From Carex sylvatica (Eukaryota > Streptophyta > Magnoliopsida > Poales > Cyperaceae): a stretch of DNA of 64,000 nt. The stretch is taken from the NCBI GenBank assembly GCA_964058845.1, contig CAXKVR010000048.1:186001-250000 (forward strand), in the 5' to 3' direction. Below the pieces are notes generated by a model. The model did not search any database and was not told the origin of the DNA. It was given only the letters and a program-made list of their open reading frames with translations. Within the stretch, counting starts at the first letter, position 1. Every line of letters begins with the position of its first letter. Made by a program: the position numbers and the translations under genes. This document shows, piece after piece, positions 24,729-35,600 of the stretch.

Positions 24729-25339
24729 TCATCCCAGAATAATGGGGACTTCCTTATCTTCTTCCATTTCCATTACAACAAAATCACCAGGTACAAAAAA
24801 ATTACCAACCTGAACCGGTATGTCCTCCACTATGCCAAGTGGCAGTCTTACTGAGGAGTCTGCTAGCTGCAAAGTCATCCACGTAGATCTGAGCTCACCT
24901 ACTCCCATTCGATCAAAGATGGTGCGTGGCATGAGACTCACGCTAGCTCCCAAATCACACAGAGCTTTCTTGATCGTGGCTTTTCCTAAAATACAAGGAA
25001 TAGAAAACTTACCAGGGTCTTTCATTTTGGGAGGGATCTCACTTCTCAAAATAGCGCTGCACTGTTTTGTCAATTTCACCATCTCGTCCCCCCCAAGCTT
25101 CACTTGTTGGATAAGATGTCCTTCAGAAATTTGGCATAAGTAGGCATCTGAGTTAAGGCCTCGGTGAAAGGGATGGTTATGTGCAGTTTCTTGAGAACTT
25201 TGATGAATTTGGCGAATTGGTCGTTCAACCTTGATTCAGCTAGTCTTTGGGGAAAAGGGACAGGCGGCCGATAGGGTGGTGGTTTCTCGGCCCTCTTTTC
25301 TTTTTCTTTGTCAGGTCCATTTGGTACGAGTCGTGTCAC
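24729..25339 (-). pseudogene. Element 1 aspartic protease and linker
   Basis: Would cut the Gag-Pol polyprotein. The active-site loop is CDLGASVSLMP, with Leu in place of the common Ser/Thr, as is usual in Athila protease. The flap-like VPGDFVVMEMEED and VPIILG motifs follow. The linker before it (25100-25339) contains the family phrase FPQRLAESRLNDQF and ITIPFTEAL. The protease frame itself is open for about 124 codons. Confidence 0.85.
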
Positions 25340-25579
25340 ATTGACATGGTCCGTGTCAGTTTTGTTTTAAGCATTTTTTGCTAGCCGTGTTGACTCTGCA
25401 CGGTCAAGGGATTTGAATTCTTCGGGTGGTTGCACGATCCGTGTTGAGTCTGCACGGTCCGTGTTGGCAGGGTTTGCTACTAGTTGGGTTGATTTGACCC
25501 GGCCAGGGTTCTCTTCCGAAAGTGGTGACATGGTCCGTGTGAGATCTGTACGGTCTGTGTTAGCAGTCTGGTCAACAGG
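25340..25579. repeat. cluster of palindromic motifs between gag and protease
   Basis: At least three paired modules lie in about 240 bp, for example TGCACGATCCGTGTTGAG with TGCACGGTCCGTGTTGG (about 25431-25475), and TGACATGGTCCGTGTGAG with TGTACGGTCTGTGTTAG (about 25525-25563). The cluster falls exactly in the gag-protease linker of Element 1. Confidence 0.75.
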
Positions 25580-26945
25580 TCATTCATATTGGGTTCCACT
25601 TCGCAGGGTGATTGCTTTAGCCTCTCCTATGGAATTTACTTCTGGTTGGCTGGGAAGCCTTCCAGGTTGTGCTTGGCTTGAACTGGCTTGATGACCCAAT
25701 TGCTCCATCATTAACTTGTTCTGAGCAACCAGTGTTTGCATTTGTTCAAAGATTATCTGGTTCATCTTCTCTTGCTAGTGCATGAAGTTATCCACAACGG
25801 GCGTAATGTACGGCTTGGAAGGACCGGATTGAGGTGCTTGGTTGTTCTGGTTGGGGAAAGAAGCGTTCTGGTAGAAGTTCCTGTTGTTGTTGTTCAGGTG
25901 GTTGTGGAAGGAGTTGTTGTAGGAGGGATTAGGAGCATTGTTGTGTGGTGCAGGGTTATTATGTTTCCACCTCCAATTCTGTTGCTCAATCGGGTTCTTG
26001 GAGTAGGTTCGGCTGAATGGCGGTTTCAGAAAATAGGAGGGTTCATTGTTGAGAGAATTGACATGCTCAGGCTCTTCATCTTCCCTCTGTGCCAGTGGGC
26101 AGTGCTCATAGGAATGCCCTTTCCCACACATAGCACAAGACTCCGGCTGTGGTTGATGGTTTACAACAGATTTTAAACTTATCTTATCGAAAGCCTTCTA
26201 CATAGCATCCAGCTTGGTAGAAAGAGCTGTGATATGATCAACTTTGAATCGGCAACCTCCTCCCAGGTCGAGAATTTGCACGACAGGACCATTGTTGGTT
26301 TGTTGCCAAGTTGTCGATCAAGTCCATGGCATCTTGTGCTCCCATGTCCATCAAGGCTCCACCTGTAACATCATCAACAGATGTGCGAGTGCTATCAGTT
26401 AAACCATCATAAAATATTTGGATCAATAACCATTCAAGAATACCATAGTGTGGACAAGAATACTGCAACTCCTTAAACCTTTTCCATGCTTCGTTCAGGA
26501 GTTCATCAGACCTTTTTCTAAAGCTGGTTAGTTGGGTTCTTACCTTGGCAGTTCTTTTGTGAGGGAAAAACCTAGTTAAAAACAATTTAGACAATTTCCT
26601 CCAAGTGTTTATTGAATCCCGTGGTAGTGATCCTAACCATTTTTTTTGCCTTATCCCTAAGTGTGAAAGGAAATAAAGCCAGCTTAATGTAATCTGCAGT
26701 TGCCCCATTGGTCTTGATGGTTGTGCAACATTCGAGAAAAGTTTAGAGATGGGCGTGTGGATCCTCATGATCCAAGCCATGGAATATTTTCTGTTGTACT
26801 ATGTTGATCACGCCAGGATTGAAGTTCGACTGTTGTCCCGCAATCCTTGGCAGCCTTATAGCGCCTCTCACGTCTCCAGCCCGAGGCACATTGAACTCGC
26901 GCAGGGTTTTCGATGGTGCGAAGGCATCCATGTACACTCATCTTC
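25580..26945 (-). pseudogene. Element 1 gag
   Basis: Structural coat protein of the retrotransposon particle. The N-terminal part (26743-26937) leads by a frameshift into the Gag domain (26238-26700) with the Athila phrases SINTWRKLSKLFLTRFFP, LLNEAWKRFKELQYSCPHYG, QIFYDGL and VTGGALM. A zinc knuckle of form CX2CX3HX4C (CAMCGKGHSYEHC) lies near 26100-26140. An Asn-rich region and the closing LPSQPEVN...AITLRSGTQYE (25580-25765) follow. Several frame breaks are present. Confidence 0.85.
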
Positions 26946-27308
26946 CAAATAAGTCAGGTCCTCCTGCCTATCATCATCTCCATTGTTGCTTTGGTTGCTC
27001 ATCTCGTCTGGATTAGGTTGCTCAGGTTGTACGGGTCATGTCGACCACTAAGTAAACAGGGTTGAGCGCACGGACCGCGTGTCGTTGACGCGAGGCACAT
27101 TGAGAGGTGGTTGCGCAGAAACAGTTGGGCCGAGAGGGACTTCCGTGTCGGGAAGCGGTCCCTTGCTCCTCAGCCTATAATCGTCCTTGGGTGGAGGTAC
27201 GAAAGCCAGTTTGTCCATGTGATAATAGAAAATAAAAAGGAAAAGATAGAAGTTAAAATCTAGAGTTCAAATAAAATAAGCAAAAATCTAGAAAATAAAT
27301 GAATGTCG

Positions 27309-27326
27309 TCCCCGGCAATGGCGCCA
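27309..27326 (-). other. Element 1 primer-binding site (tRNA-Asp type)
   Basis: On the minus strand just inside the 5' LTR the sequence reads TGGCGCCATTGCCGGGGA. It matches the 3' end of plant tRNA-Asp except for one G-to-A change. This fixes the element's direction and is the usual primer choice for Athila-lineage elements. Confidence 0.8.
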
Positions 27327-27332
27327 AAAACT

Positions 27333-28754
27333 TGTTACACCAAAAGTATATAACAAAGTTTCTGTACAGTAAACAATACCTTTTAAATCTTGGTACACTT
27401 TTCGAATCAGATTGCAAGTGCACAATCCTATCGAGTAGTATGATAAGGTATCGATCCAAGGGATGGTTCAAATTTAAACTAGACTTAACCTAAATTAATT
27501 GAACGACTAGAAGTGTGTGAAAAGTTGATTTGGTTGTTTAATATCCTAACAACAGTAATAAGAAATAACTAGTAATTTAAGTTGGGTTTTTAAATTAGTT
27601 TAAAAGGATTTCCAGAGTTTCTGACTCATCTGCAACTTTGTCTCTCGGCTGACATGACCCGTGTTAGAATTGACACGGTCCGTGTCAGCTTCGAGTAAAT
27701 ACAATTGTTATCTGATTTCTACGCCGATTGACTTGTGTGGGGTAAACTGACTGTACCTGATGTTCCTAAATCTCAACTCTCGTCTGTTGACTTAATAAAC
27801 TCGATAACAGAATTGCAATTTAGTCCTCTCGGGGTTCTAACATCAACTCTCATTTATTGGTTTGAATTACCTAAGTCACTTGTTTGGTTTACTAAAGGTA
27901 TCCACCATCTCTCGATGTATGAAAAGCGGCTACAATTGGTTCTACCTCTCGGTTTGTAAATCTACCTCAAATACTAGTCTGGTTGAAAGATCAAATTGGA
28001 CACAGTACCTTATAGAGAAGGCCTCATCTAGTGGTCAAATCAAATAATAATCAATCAATTTCAGAAAAGCATTTAAAATAATACTCAAGCAAGCAAACAC
28101 AAGAATCAACATATAATCAAATAACTAGCAAGTAAACAAAGTATTCAACTACATCATAATCCTAGAAACTAAAAATCTACTCAAACATCATTCTAGAAAC
28201 AACAAAACAAGAGTAAGAAAGATAATTCATGACAAAACTAAAAAATACAAAGAAGAATCATCAAAAATTTTGCGTTTTCCTCCTCTCTCCTTCGCCTCCA
28301 AGTTAGCTGCCAAGAAGTCGCCTAGGGTTAGCTCCTGTATGCTAAGATACCTCCCATGAAGCAAGAAATCCCGCTTATATGATCCCAGACCGACTTTCCT
28401 TCATTCAGACTTCTTTCCAAAATTTCAGATTTCCTACCATATTTTGTCTGGCACGACTCGTATCAGAATTTACACGGTCTGTGTCAATGTGCTTCTTCTG
28501 TGATCGAGTCAGCGGTCGGACTGGTGATCGGGTTGAGGCTAATACGGTCCGGACAGGATGTTGTACGGTCCGTGTCAAGATTTCTCAAAACCAGATTTCT
28601 CCTTAATTTCACCCGATTCTTACAGAATAAGAACAAACTTGCAGCAGTACCATATTTGATAGATATTCAATGAAATACGACCGATTTAAAGTATCTAAAC
28701 ACATGTTTTGACATAAAATATAGGTCGAAAAGTATATACGTCTGCGAGATATCA
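27333..28754 (-). repeat. Element 1 5' LTR
   Basis: 1422 bp, plus-strand ends TGTTACACC...CGAGATATCA. It pairs with 16751-18169. It is followed by TGGAT, against TGGAG before the other LTR. The paired palindromic motif is best preserved here (27654-27691: GACATGACCCGTGTTAG then TTGACACGGTCCGTGTCAG). Confidence 0.9.
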
Positions 28755-29911
28755 TGGATCAAGAATCAAGTCGATCGGAAAAGCGCAACATCAGTTCTAC
28801 ATATATGTTATGGACCGCATAGAGTGATGCGGAGGTGATGCTCATTACAGACAAGAGATAGCCAAAATTCAGCAAACCACTGTATGGTTAAAGACCATAC
28901 CACCTTCATATGGTCTGTAACAGCAGACACCCTTTGGTGAATAACTGCTCCAGCTGTATCCAGATCAGATCCATTGGATTGAAGAACAACATAATCTTAG
29001 ATCTACTTTGTATTCTTCATGTATAGTTTAGTTGTGAGGAGTGAAAACATATCGTTTTGCAGCTAAACATCTTGTTCTTAGGGCTAGTCTATAAATCTTG
29101 TTTCTCACGATGCTTTGAGATATATTTTGTGTTTGGTCATTGTTTAGTCTTTTGTGGTTTGATATCTTTTATACTTTATGTTCAATCTCTCTCGATTTTG
29201 ATTTGTTATTCTAGATCGTCACTGTGATGGCCACACATGGTAGATAGTCACATTAGAATAACCAGATCGGGAAAGTGGAAATAAAAATACTGGACTATTG
29301 GGGGAGATCTTAACCGAAGAAGCTAATAGTCAGATCCACAAAAGTATACATGAAAGTCTCGGCATTTGCAGACGAATGTCGCATTGTTTTTCCTTACCAT
29401 GGGGACACCCTATAGGACCAGCCGAGGGACCTAGTCAAGTGAAGGTTGTGGGCTAATCACATATCTACTTGCACTTCTCAAGTCAAGCCTTAACGGGAAG
29501 GCTTAATTGGTAGTGTGGCTAAACCACAAAAGCGCCAGTCATTGCGATAGGATTAGAAACCTTCTCACACACAATTGAAGACCAATCCAATCAAACTAAA
29601 GTAAGAATCAAAATGGATTGAAGTAACAACGGTTTACCGAAACCTTAGGAATCCACATCTCCTTTTAACTACTCTATTTTATCTTTTGATCTAGAAATAA
29701 AAAAGTGTATCTCTGATTCAACAACAACTCTCAAGATCTGGTTTGTCTAGCCCACCAGTGGGTTGCAATTTGATTGCTCAAGACGGATAACCTTATTCTC
29801 TGCGGATCGACACTCGATTATACTACTCGATAGGATCACGCGCTTGTGATCTGATCAAAAGTACAAACATGTTTATAAATTTAAAAGCGCGTAACACATT
29901 TACACTCATCA
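28755..29911 (+). repeat. Element 2 5' LTR (main part)
   Basis: Ends CACTCATCA just before a primer-site-like sequence. The U5 phrase GGATCGACACTC...CTACTCGATAGGATCACGC matches the corresponding part of Element 1's LTR, which supports the same lineage. Its beginning is not here and is proposed at 16601-16750 on the far side of Element 1. Confidence 0.6.
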
Positions 29912-30105
29912 AGCTTTTTGGCATCGTTGCAGGAGAATAACGGTTTATTTGTGCAAGGTCTCGCGAGAAGCCCTTACATTTGACCATCAAATCCCATTTA
30001 TTTGACTTCTTAATTTTTCTTTATTTTTAAATTTCTATTTTTCTACTTTATTTATTTTTCTTTTCTAGATTTACTAAGTTTTTTTTATTTTTCTTTATCT
30101 CAGGA
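29912..30105 (+). other. Element 2 primer site and gag leader
   Basis: The stretch at 29919-29934 reads TGGCATCGTTGCAGGA, a decayed tRNA-Asp primer site (three mismatches to the usual TGGCGCCGTTGCCGGG). It is followed by a T-rich leader without coding sequence. Confidence 0.6.
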
Positions 30106-32850
30106 TTGTCCACACTAGCCGAATCATCCGTACGAAGATATGAAAGGATTGCACGTAAGAGAAGATTGTTCACTTCGAATTCACCAACAAGGACTACATC
30201 AAGTCCTTTCTCTCATGGCACTCGAAGTGAAAGAGATTCAGATTCGATCAATATAGAGGATCCACCCAATCCACCGATCACCAGTAATGACGGACATCAA
30301 GAAAATATTGGAGAGAACACAACAAGACAAAAACTGATGATAGACTACTTTATGTCGCGCGCTAATGATCCAATCTCAAGCATAGATCCATCAACAGTAG
30401 CACCCCAAAATTTCAAAATCAAACCTGAACTTATCGATATGGTGTCACAATAATAATTCAAAGGACTAGCACATGAAGATCCATATCTTCATATATCAAT
30501 CTTCTTTGAAATATGCAACACGATTAAGATCAATGGAGTTACCGATGATACAATCAGGCTAAGGCTCTTTCAATTTTTATTAAGAGATAGGACTAGTGTT
30601 ACACTTAGGGGCACCACTAATTGCTCTAAAAACTGAAAATAATCGCAATTGAAAGTAAATAGATGAGTTTAGAGAAATTTGATATGCGGGATGATAACAG
30701 AGTTCGGTAAAATAAATGCCTACGTCTCCAGAGCTTCGTAACCTCTTATAGGTGCGTCTTTCTATTACCCAATACGAAATGATTACAACTTATGAACCGT
30801 TGAGCCCTTACAATCCAAGCGGAAAGTCAATCGGTCAACTAGAGATGAGAATCGACGGACCCTTACAACCAAGGAAAGTTACACGGCTTACTAGAGACAA
30901 GAACAATGTCTCTAAGTTTAAGCTACTCAAGAGAAACACTCAATAGATCACTCTAACCTAATCTAACTTGAGATTAGTGAACTGTGTTTGAGATTGTTTG
31001 AGAGATTTTAAAGTTTTAAGCTCAATCAACAATGGAGTAACTAAAATTCTCAGAAAATCACTTTTTAGAAGATTAGGGTCGGCTGAGATGCTTTGGGAAG
31101 AAAGTCCAAAGCCCTATTTATAGAGACAGTTGTTTAATGAGCTGTTTGGCCTAAAATATTACCAATGTTTTAGTTCAAAATGCAATTTGGTTTTAGTTTT
31201 TTGACAGCCATAAAAATGATCAAAACGTTATCAATGATTATAACATGTTCACAATAATTTGGCTCTGTAAAAACTTGATCAAAAATATGATTTTTGGAAA
31301 CAAGGATTTAATTAATACGTTACAACGTTTATAAAATGTCTGCAACGTTTGAGGTTAAATTATGTGTTTGATCAAGCTGTTCCTCAGTGTTTTTTTATAG
31401 GTTAAATTGTTATAACGTTTTACAAACGTTACCAACGTTTGTATCCTGTTGAAACAACATCAAACACACTTTGCCAAGTTTAAAATATTACAATTTAAAA
31501 TCTTGATAACTGTCTTCATGAATTCTTCAGTTCAAGCAATCCATATTGCAATTCCAATTAGCTTGAACCTACATAACTCTAAAAATAGAAGAAATCGTAA
31601 AATTCAATAATTGTATGTTTTGCAAATTAGTCAAATAGACGAAAAAGATTATTGCTACAACCAATAACTAGAGCATGGTTATTATTCTCATTACCGCCTA
31701 ACTTTGTTCAAACTTGGAACCAATTGTTCAATGTATTTATTGCAAAATATTTTTCACCTTCCAAAACTTTAATGTTAAGAAATGCAATTACTAACATTGA
31801 ACAAAAAGAGGGTCAATTATTGTGTGAAGCATGGGATCGATACAAGGATATGTTAAGGTGTTGCCCATATCATGGTTTAGAGAAATGGTTAATAGTCCAA
31901 ACTTTTTATAATGGTTTAACCCCCATTGCTAGGTTGTCTATTGATGCTTCTGTAGGAGGAGCAATCATGAACAAGCAACCCGATGATGCTTACAACCTCA
32001 TTGAAGTGATTGCACTCAACCAACACTACTGGACCTCGAAGCGCAAGAAACCAAACACAACACCTGACATCTACCAAGTCAGCAAACTCACCGCACTAAA
32101 CACAAAGATTGATGCATTGCATACAACACTCAATAACCAATCTAAGCAGCGGACGGTAGCAGCAGTCAACGAAGCAACATCTTGTAGATATTATGGAGGA
32201 ACACATAAGACATGAGAGTGTATGAATGTTGCAAAAGATGAGGGAGAAACCGAGCAAGTAAACGCCATCAACAATAGCTTTCGACCTCAACCATCCTACA
32301 ACACATACCACCCAAACAACCAAAACCATCCAAATCTCTCATATGCCAATAATCCAAGACCTGCTGCACCTCAACAGAACTACCAACTACAACTCAATTA
32401 CCAACTAAGGTACAATAATTCTCAACAGAATTACCAGCCAAGGTAGTACAACCAACTACAAAGACCTAATCTCATAGATTGATGGAAAAGTTCCTCGAGA
32501 AACAAGACAAAGCAAACACCGATATCACTCAGAAGATCGAAACCTTAGCAAACCACAACAAATACTTGGAGGATCACATCTCCAAGATGGTAAGAAAACT
32601 CTCGAGCATCACACGTGGAAAAGGAAAATTTTTAGGCCAACCAGAAGAAAATCCAGAGACTTGCAAGAGTGTACAACACAAGCTAAGGAGTGGCATAGCT
32701 TACGAAGGACCTCGAATGTCGAATCTTACTCCTTATAAGATGTATGCAGAACCACCGCATTCTGATGATTATGAGCAGTACCAATCAGAGCCGCCTATAA
32801 TCGAAGTGCATATAGACCCAAATGAGGAACATGTGACACTTTAGGTGGAG
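30106..32850 (+). pseudogene. Element 2 gag, split by a solo LTR
   Basis: An Athila-type gag in two pieces. The first (30106-30591) contains an in-frame stop after MVSQ (near 30452) and ends IRLRLFQFLLRDR. The second resumes at 31667 with RAWLLFSLPPNFVQTWNQLF, LLCEAWDRYKDMLRCCPYHG, QTFYNGL and SVGGAIM. Between them is a 1070-bp insertion with its own target duplication. A knuckle-like CRYYGGTHKT*EC is broken by a stop. A Gln/Asn/Tyr-rich linker (32222-32446) and a coiled-coil stretch (32479-32600) follow. Non-functional. Confidence 0.85.
30592..31671 (-). mobile_element. solo LTR inside Element 2 gag
   Basis: The insertion spans 30597-31666 (1070 bp), starts TGTTACACTTAGGGGCACC, and is flanked by ACTAG on both sides (30592-30596 and 31667-31671). 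Removing it rejoins the gag codons exactly (RDRT to RAWLL). It shares its interior with the LTRs at 15392 and 45683, so it is a member of the same LTR family. The right end reads ACCAATA rather than ...CA, probably mutated. Confidence 0.85.
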
Positions 32851-32984
32851 AGGAACAACAACTCGAACCTGAATACATTGCACCACCAACCTACAAGCCG
32901 CCATAAACTCCAAGAATGTTCAACAGTTTCCCTCAATATGGAATGTAGTGCGCTTGTGCAAAGCAAATTACCGACCAAGTTATA

Positions 32985-33736
32985 AGATATGGGAAGTTTC
33001 TCAATTCCATGCACTATTGGCATAAAAAATTTCAAGAAGGCATTGTGTGATTTAGGAGCAAGCTTGAGTTTAATGCCAAAAGTGATATATGACAAACTGG
33101 ATGTGGAGAACTCTCACCCACTCGAATCTCTTTGCAACTTGCAGACAAGTCAATCTAATACCCTAAAGGAGTGTTGCTAGATGTCTCGATCAAAGTTGGA
33201 GAAATTTGGATTCCCGGAGATTTTGTTATGATCGACATGGAGGAAGACAAGCACATACCTATCATCTTTGGGAGGCCATTCCTCACCACATGTGGAGTCA
33301 TGATTGATGTCAATAATAGAAAGATCTCGTTGAATGTCAAAAAAGACAAAGTGGTCTATGACATAAACAAAGCCTTCAAGCACCTATCTAACACAGATCA
33401 CGTTTTCAATATCATGAATGAATTTGAAGAAGACGAATTTCAATTCGATGAATTAGGAGAATTCATGAGCTTAGAAGAACTGGATGATATGATGAAGGCA
33501 GGAAGCAATGAAGGAGGAAAACAACTCAGAAAATCAACATCAGTCAAGCCCATTAAACTCGAAACCAGTGCGAGTTGTGCCCTCACCACAGAAGGAGGAG
33601 ATGAGAGACCCGATCAGAAAATACTACGATCGTTATTACCTAATACAGAAAGTAGTAATGAAAGAGAAAAGAGAGAGCATCCTTCTCACCTCAAATCGAA
33701 CTTAAACCACTACATGCCAACCTCTGCTATGAGTTT
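32985..33736 (+). pseudogene. Element 2 protease region
   Basis: The active-site loop reads ALCDLGASLSLMP. A frame change near 33170 leads to IWIPGDFVMIDMEEDKHIPIIFGRPFLTTC, the flap and C-terminal part, and then an acidic linker (FEEDEFQFDELGEF). It is the counterpart of the Element 1 protease but in a separate, diverged copy. The frame break makes it inactive. Confidence 0.8.
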
Positions 33737-34672
33737 TTGGGACCTAATAAGATGTATCCAGTGATTGTCAGGTCACATCTTGACAAATCCCAAGCAAGCA
33801 AGCTTGTCAGCACACTAAAAAAGAACATGAAGGCCATTGGCTACACAATCGATGATATCAAGGGACTCAACCCTACCATATGCATGCTTGGGATCCTATC
33901 GAAGAAGATCAAAAACCATTGTGAGAACCATAAAGAAAACTCAACCCAAACCTGAACAAAGTGGTCAAAAAGGAAGTTATAAAGTCACTCGATGCAGGCA
34001 TTATCTACCCAATTTTTGACAGCAACAAGGTCAGCCCCGTTCAAGTTGTTCCCAAGAAAGGGGGCACAACAGTGGTAAAAGGAGACAATGATGAGCTACT
34101 ATAGGCGAGAGTAGTTACCAGATGGAGAATGTGCATCGACTACCGATGACTGAATGTAGCAACAAGAAAAGATCACTACCCTCTTACATTCATCGACCAA
34201 TTATTGGAACAATTATTGGAACAATTAGTAAAAAAACTCATACTTCTGCTATCTTGATGGCTATTCTGGTTTTTTTTCATATTCCAATCCATTCTCAAGA
34301 CCAAGAGAAGACAACATTCACATGCCCATATGGAATCTTTACATACCGACGAATGCCATTCGGACTATGCAACGCCCTCGCCACCTTTCAAAGAGACATG
34401 ATGTCCATCTTCTCAGATTATGTCGAAGAAATAATGGAAATCTTCATGGATGATTTTTTAGTTTACAAAGACACTTTTGATGTATGTCTAAAGAACTTGT
34501 CAAAAGTCCTAAGGAGATGTGAGGACGTAAACCTCGTACTAAATTGGAAAAATGTCATTTCATGGTAAAAGAAGGGGTGGTATTAGGTCACGCAGTCTCC
34601 TCCAAGGGACTAAAGGTACACAAGGCTAAGGTCGAGGTAATTAAAAAACTAACACAATCAACAAGTGTTCGT
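33737..34672 (+). pseudogene. Element 2 reverse transcriptase, cut off by the satellite
   Basis: The RT N-terminal linker (YPVIVRSHLDKSQASKL, AIGYTIDDIKG) is followed by RWRMCIDYR, a 12-bp in-frame duplication (LLEQLLEQL, near 34199-34225), YGIFTYRRMPFGLCNA and the active site IFMDDFLVY. It has several stops and frame changes. After VVLGHAVSSKGL and KKLTQSTSV the RT sequence ends near 34672 and continues directly as 81-bp satellite. RNase H, integrase and the 3' LTR of this element are not found in the window. Confidence 0.8.
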
Positions 34673-35600
34673 GCTCTTCTCTTGCCAGATGGAGACACTA
34701 CTAGTGTACTATAAAGACCTTCAATTGGAGTGTTGTATTAGGATTGCAATTAGCCCCTTCTCTTGCCATCTAGGGACACTACTAGAGTGTTGCCAAGACC
34801 TTCAATTGGAGTGTTGCATTAGGGTTGCAACTACCCTCTTCTCTTGGCATTTGGAGTCACTACTAGAGTGCTGCAAATACCTTCAATTGGAGTGTTGTAT
34901 TAGGGTTGAAACTACCATGTTCTCTTGCTATATGGAGGCACTACTAGAGTGCTGCAAAGACTTTTCATTCGAGTGTTGTATTAGAATTGCAAGTAAACTC
35001 TTCTCTTTACATATAAATCACTACTAGAATGCTGCAAACACCTTCAATTGGAGTGTTGTATTTGGGTTGCAACTATCCTCTCTTGCCATATGGAGCATTA
35101 TTAGAGTACTGCAAAAATCTTCAATTGGAGTATTGTATTAGGGTTGCAACTACCATGTTCTCTTTCCATATTGATACACTACTAGAGTATTGTAAAGACC
35201 TTTAATTAGAGTGTTGTATTAGGGTTACAATTACCCTTTTCTCTTGTCATCTAGGGACACTACTAGAGTGTTGCAAAGACCTTCAATTGGAGTGTAGTAT
35301 TAGAGTTGCAACTATCCTTTTCTCTTGCCATATGGAGGCACTACTAGAGTGCTGCAAAGACTTTCAATTCAAGTTTTGTATTAGGATTGAAACTACCCTT
35401 TTCTCTTTCCATTTGGAGCATTACCAGAGGGATGCAAATATCTTCAATTGTAGTGTTGTTTTAGGGTTTCAATTACCTTTTTCTCTTGCTATATGGAGAC
35501 ACTAATAGTGTGTTGCAAACCCATTCAATTAGAGTATTGTATTAGGGTTGCAACTACCCTCTTTTCTTGCCATATGGAAACACTACTATTGTGCTGCAAA
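34673..35600 (+). repeat. 81-bp satellite, block I (plus orientation)
   Basis: About 11 monomers of 81 bp with a core CCTTCAATTGGAGTGTTGTA ... CTTGCCATATGGAGACACTA. In one plus-strand frame the unit reads as a 27-residue repeat around ECCIR-ATTLFSCHMETLLECCKDLQ. Because 81 is divisible by three, the frame stays open across monomers. Stops occur irregularly. There is no sign of introns, initiation context or domain. Confidence 0.9.

Larger units (their letters stand above)
16751..28754 (-). mobile_element. Element 1: 12-kb Athila-like Ty3/gypsy retrotransposon
   Basis: Complete in outline, 12,004 bp, on the minus strand. The order in its own direction is 5' LTR (27333-28754), primer site, gag, protease, RT, RNase H, integrase, an extra 3' ORF, and 3' LTR (16751-18169). 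The lineage is read from the style of the gag, the DLGAS protease motif, the FMDDF RT motif, LTR length and the tRNA-Asp-type primer site. All coding domains carry stops or frameshifts, so it cannot encode a full polyprotein. The two LTRs are still clearly alike with scattered substitutions and an 11-bp indel near 27460. A palindromic motif recurs along its whole length. Confidence 0.9.

Noticed and set aside
27309..27326. tRNA-like sequence TGGCGCCATTGCCGGGGA
   Set aside because: Only the 3' acceptor complement is present, directly next to an LTR. It is a primer-binding site, not a tRNA gene. No tRNA or rRNA gene was seen elsewhere.
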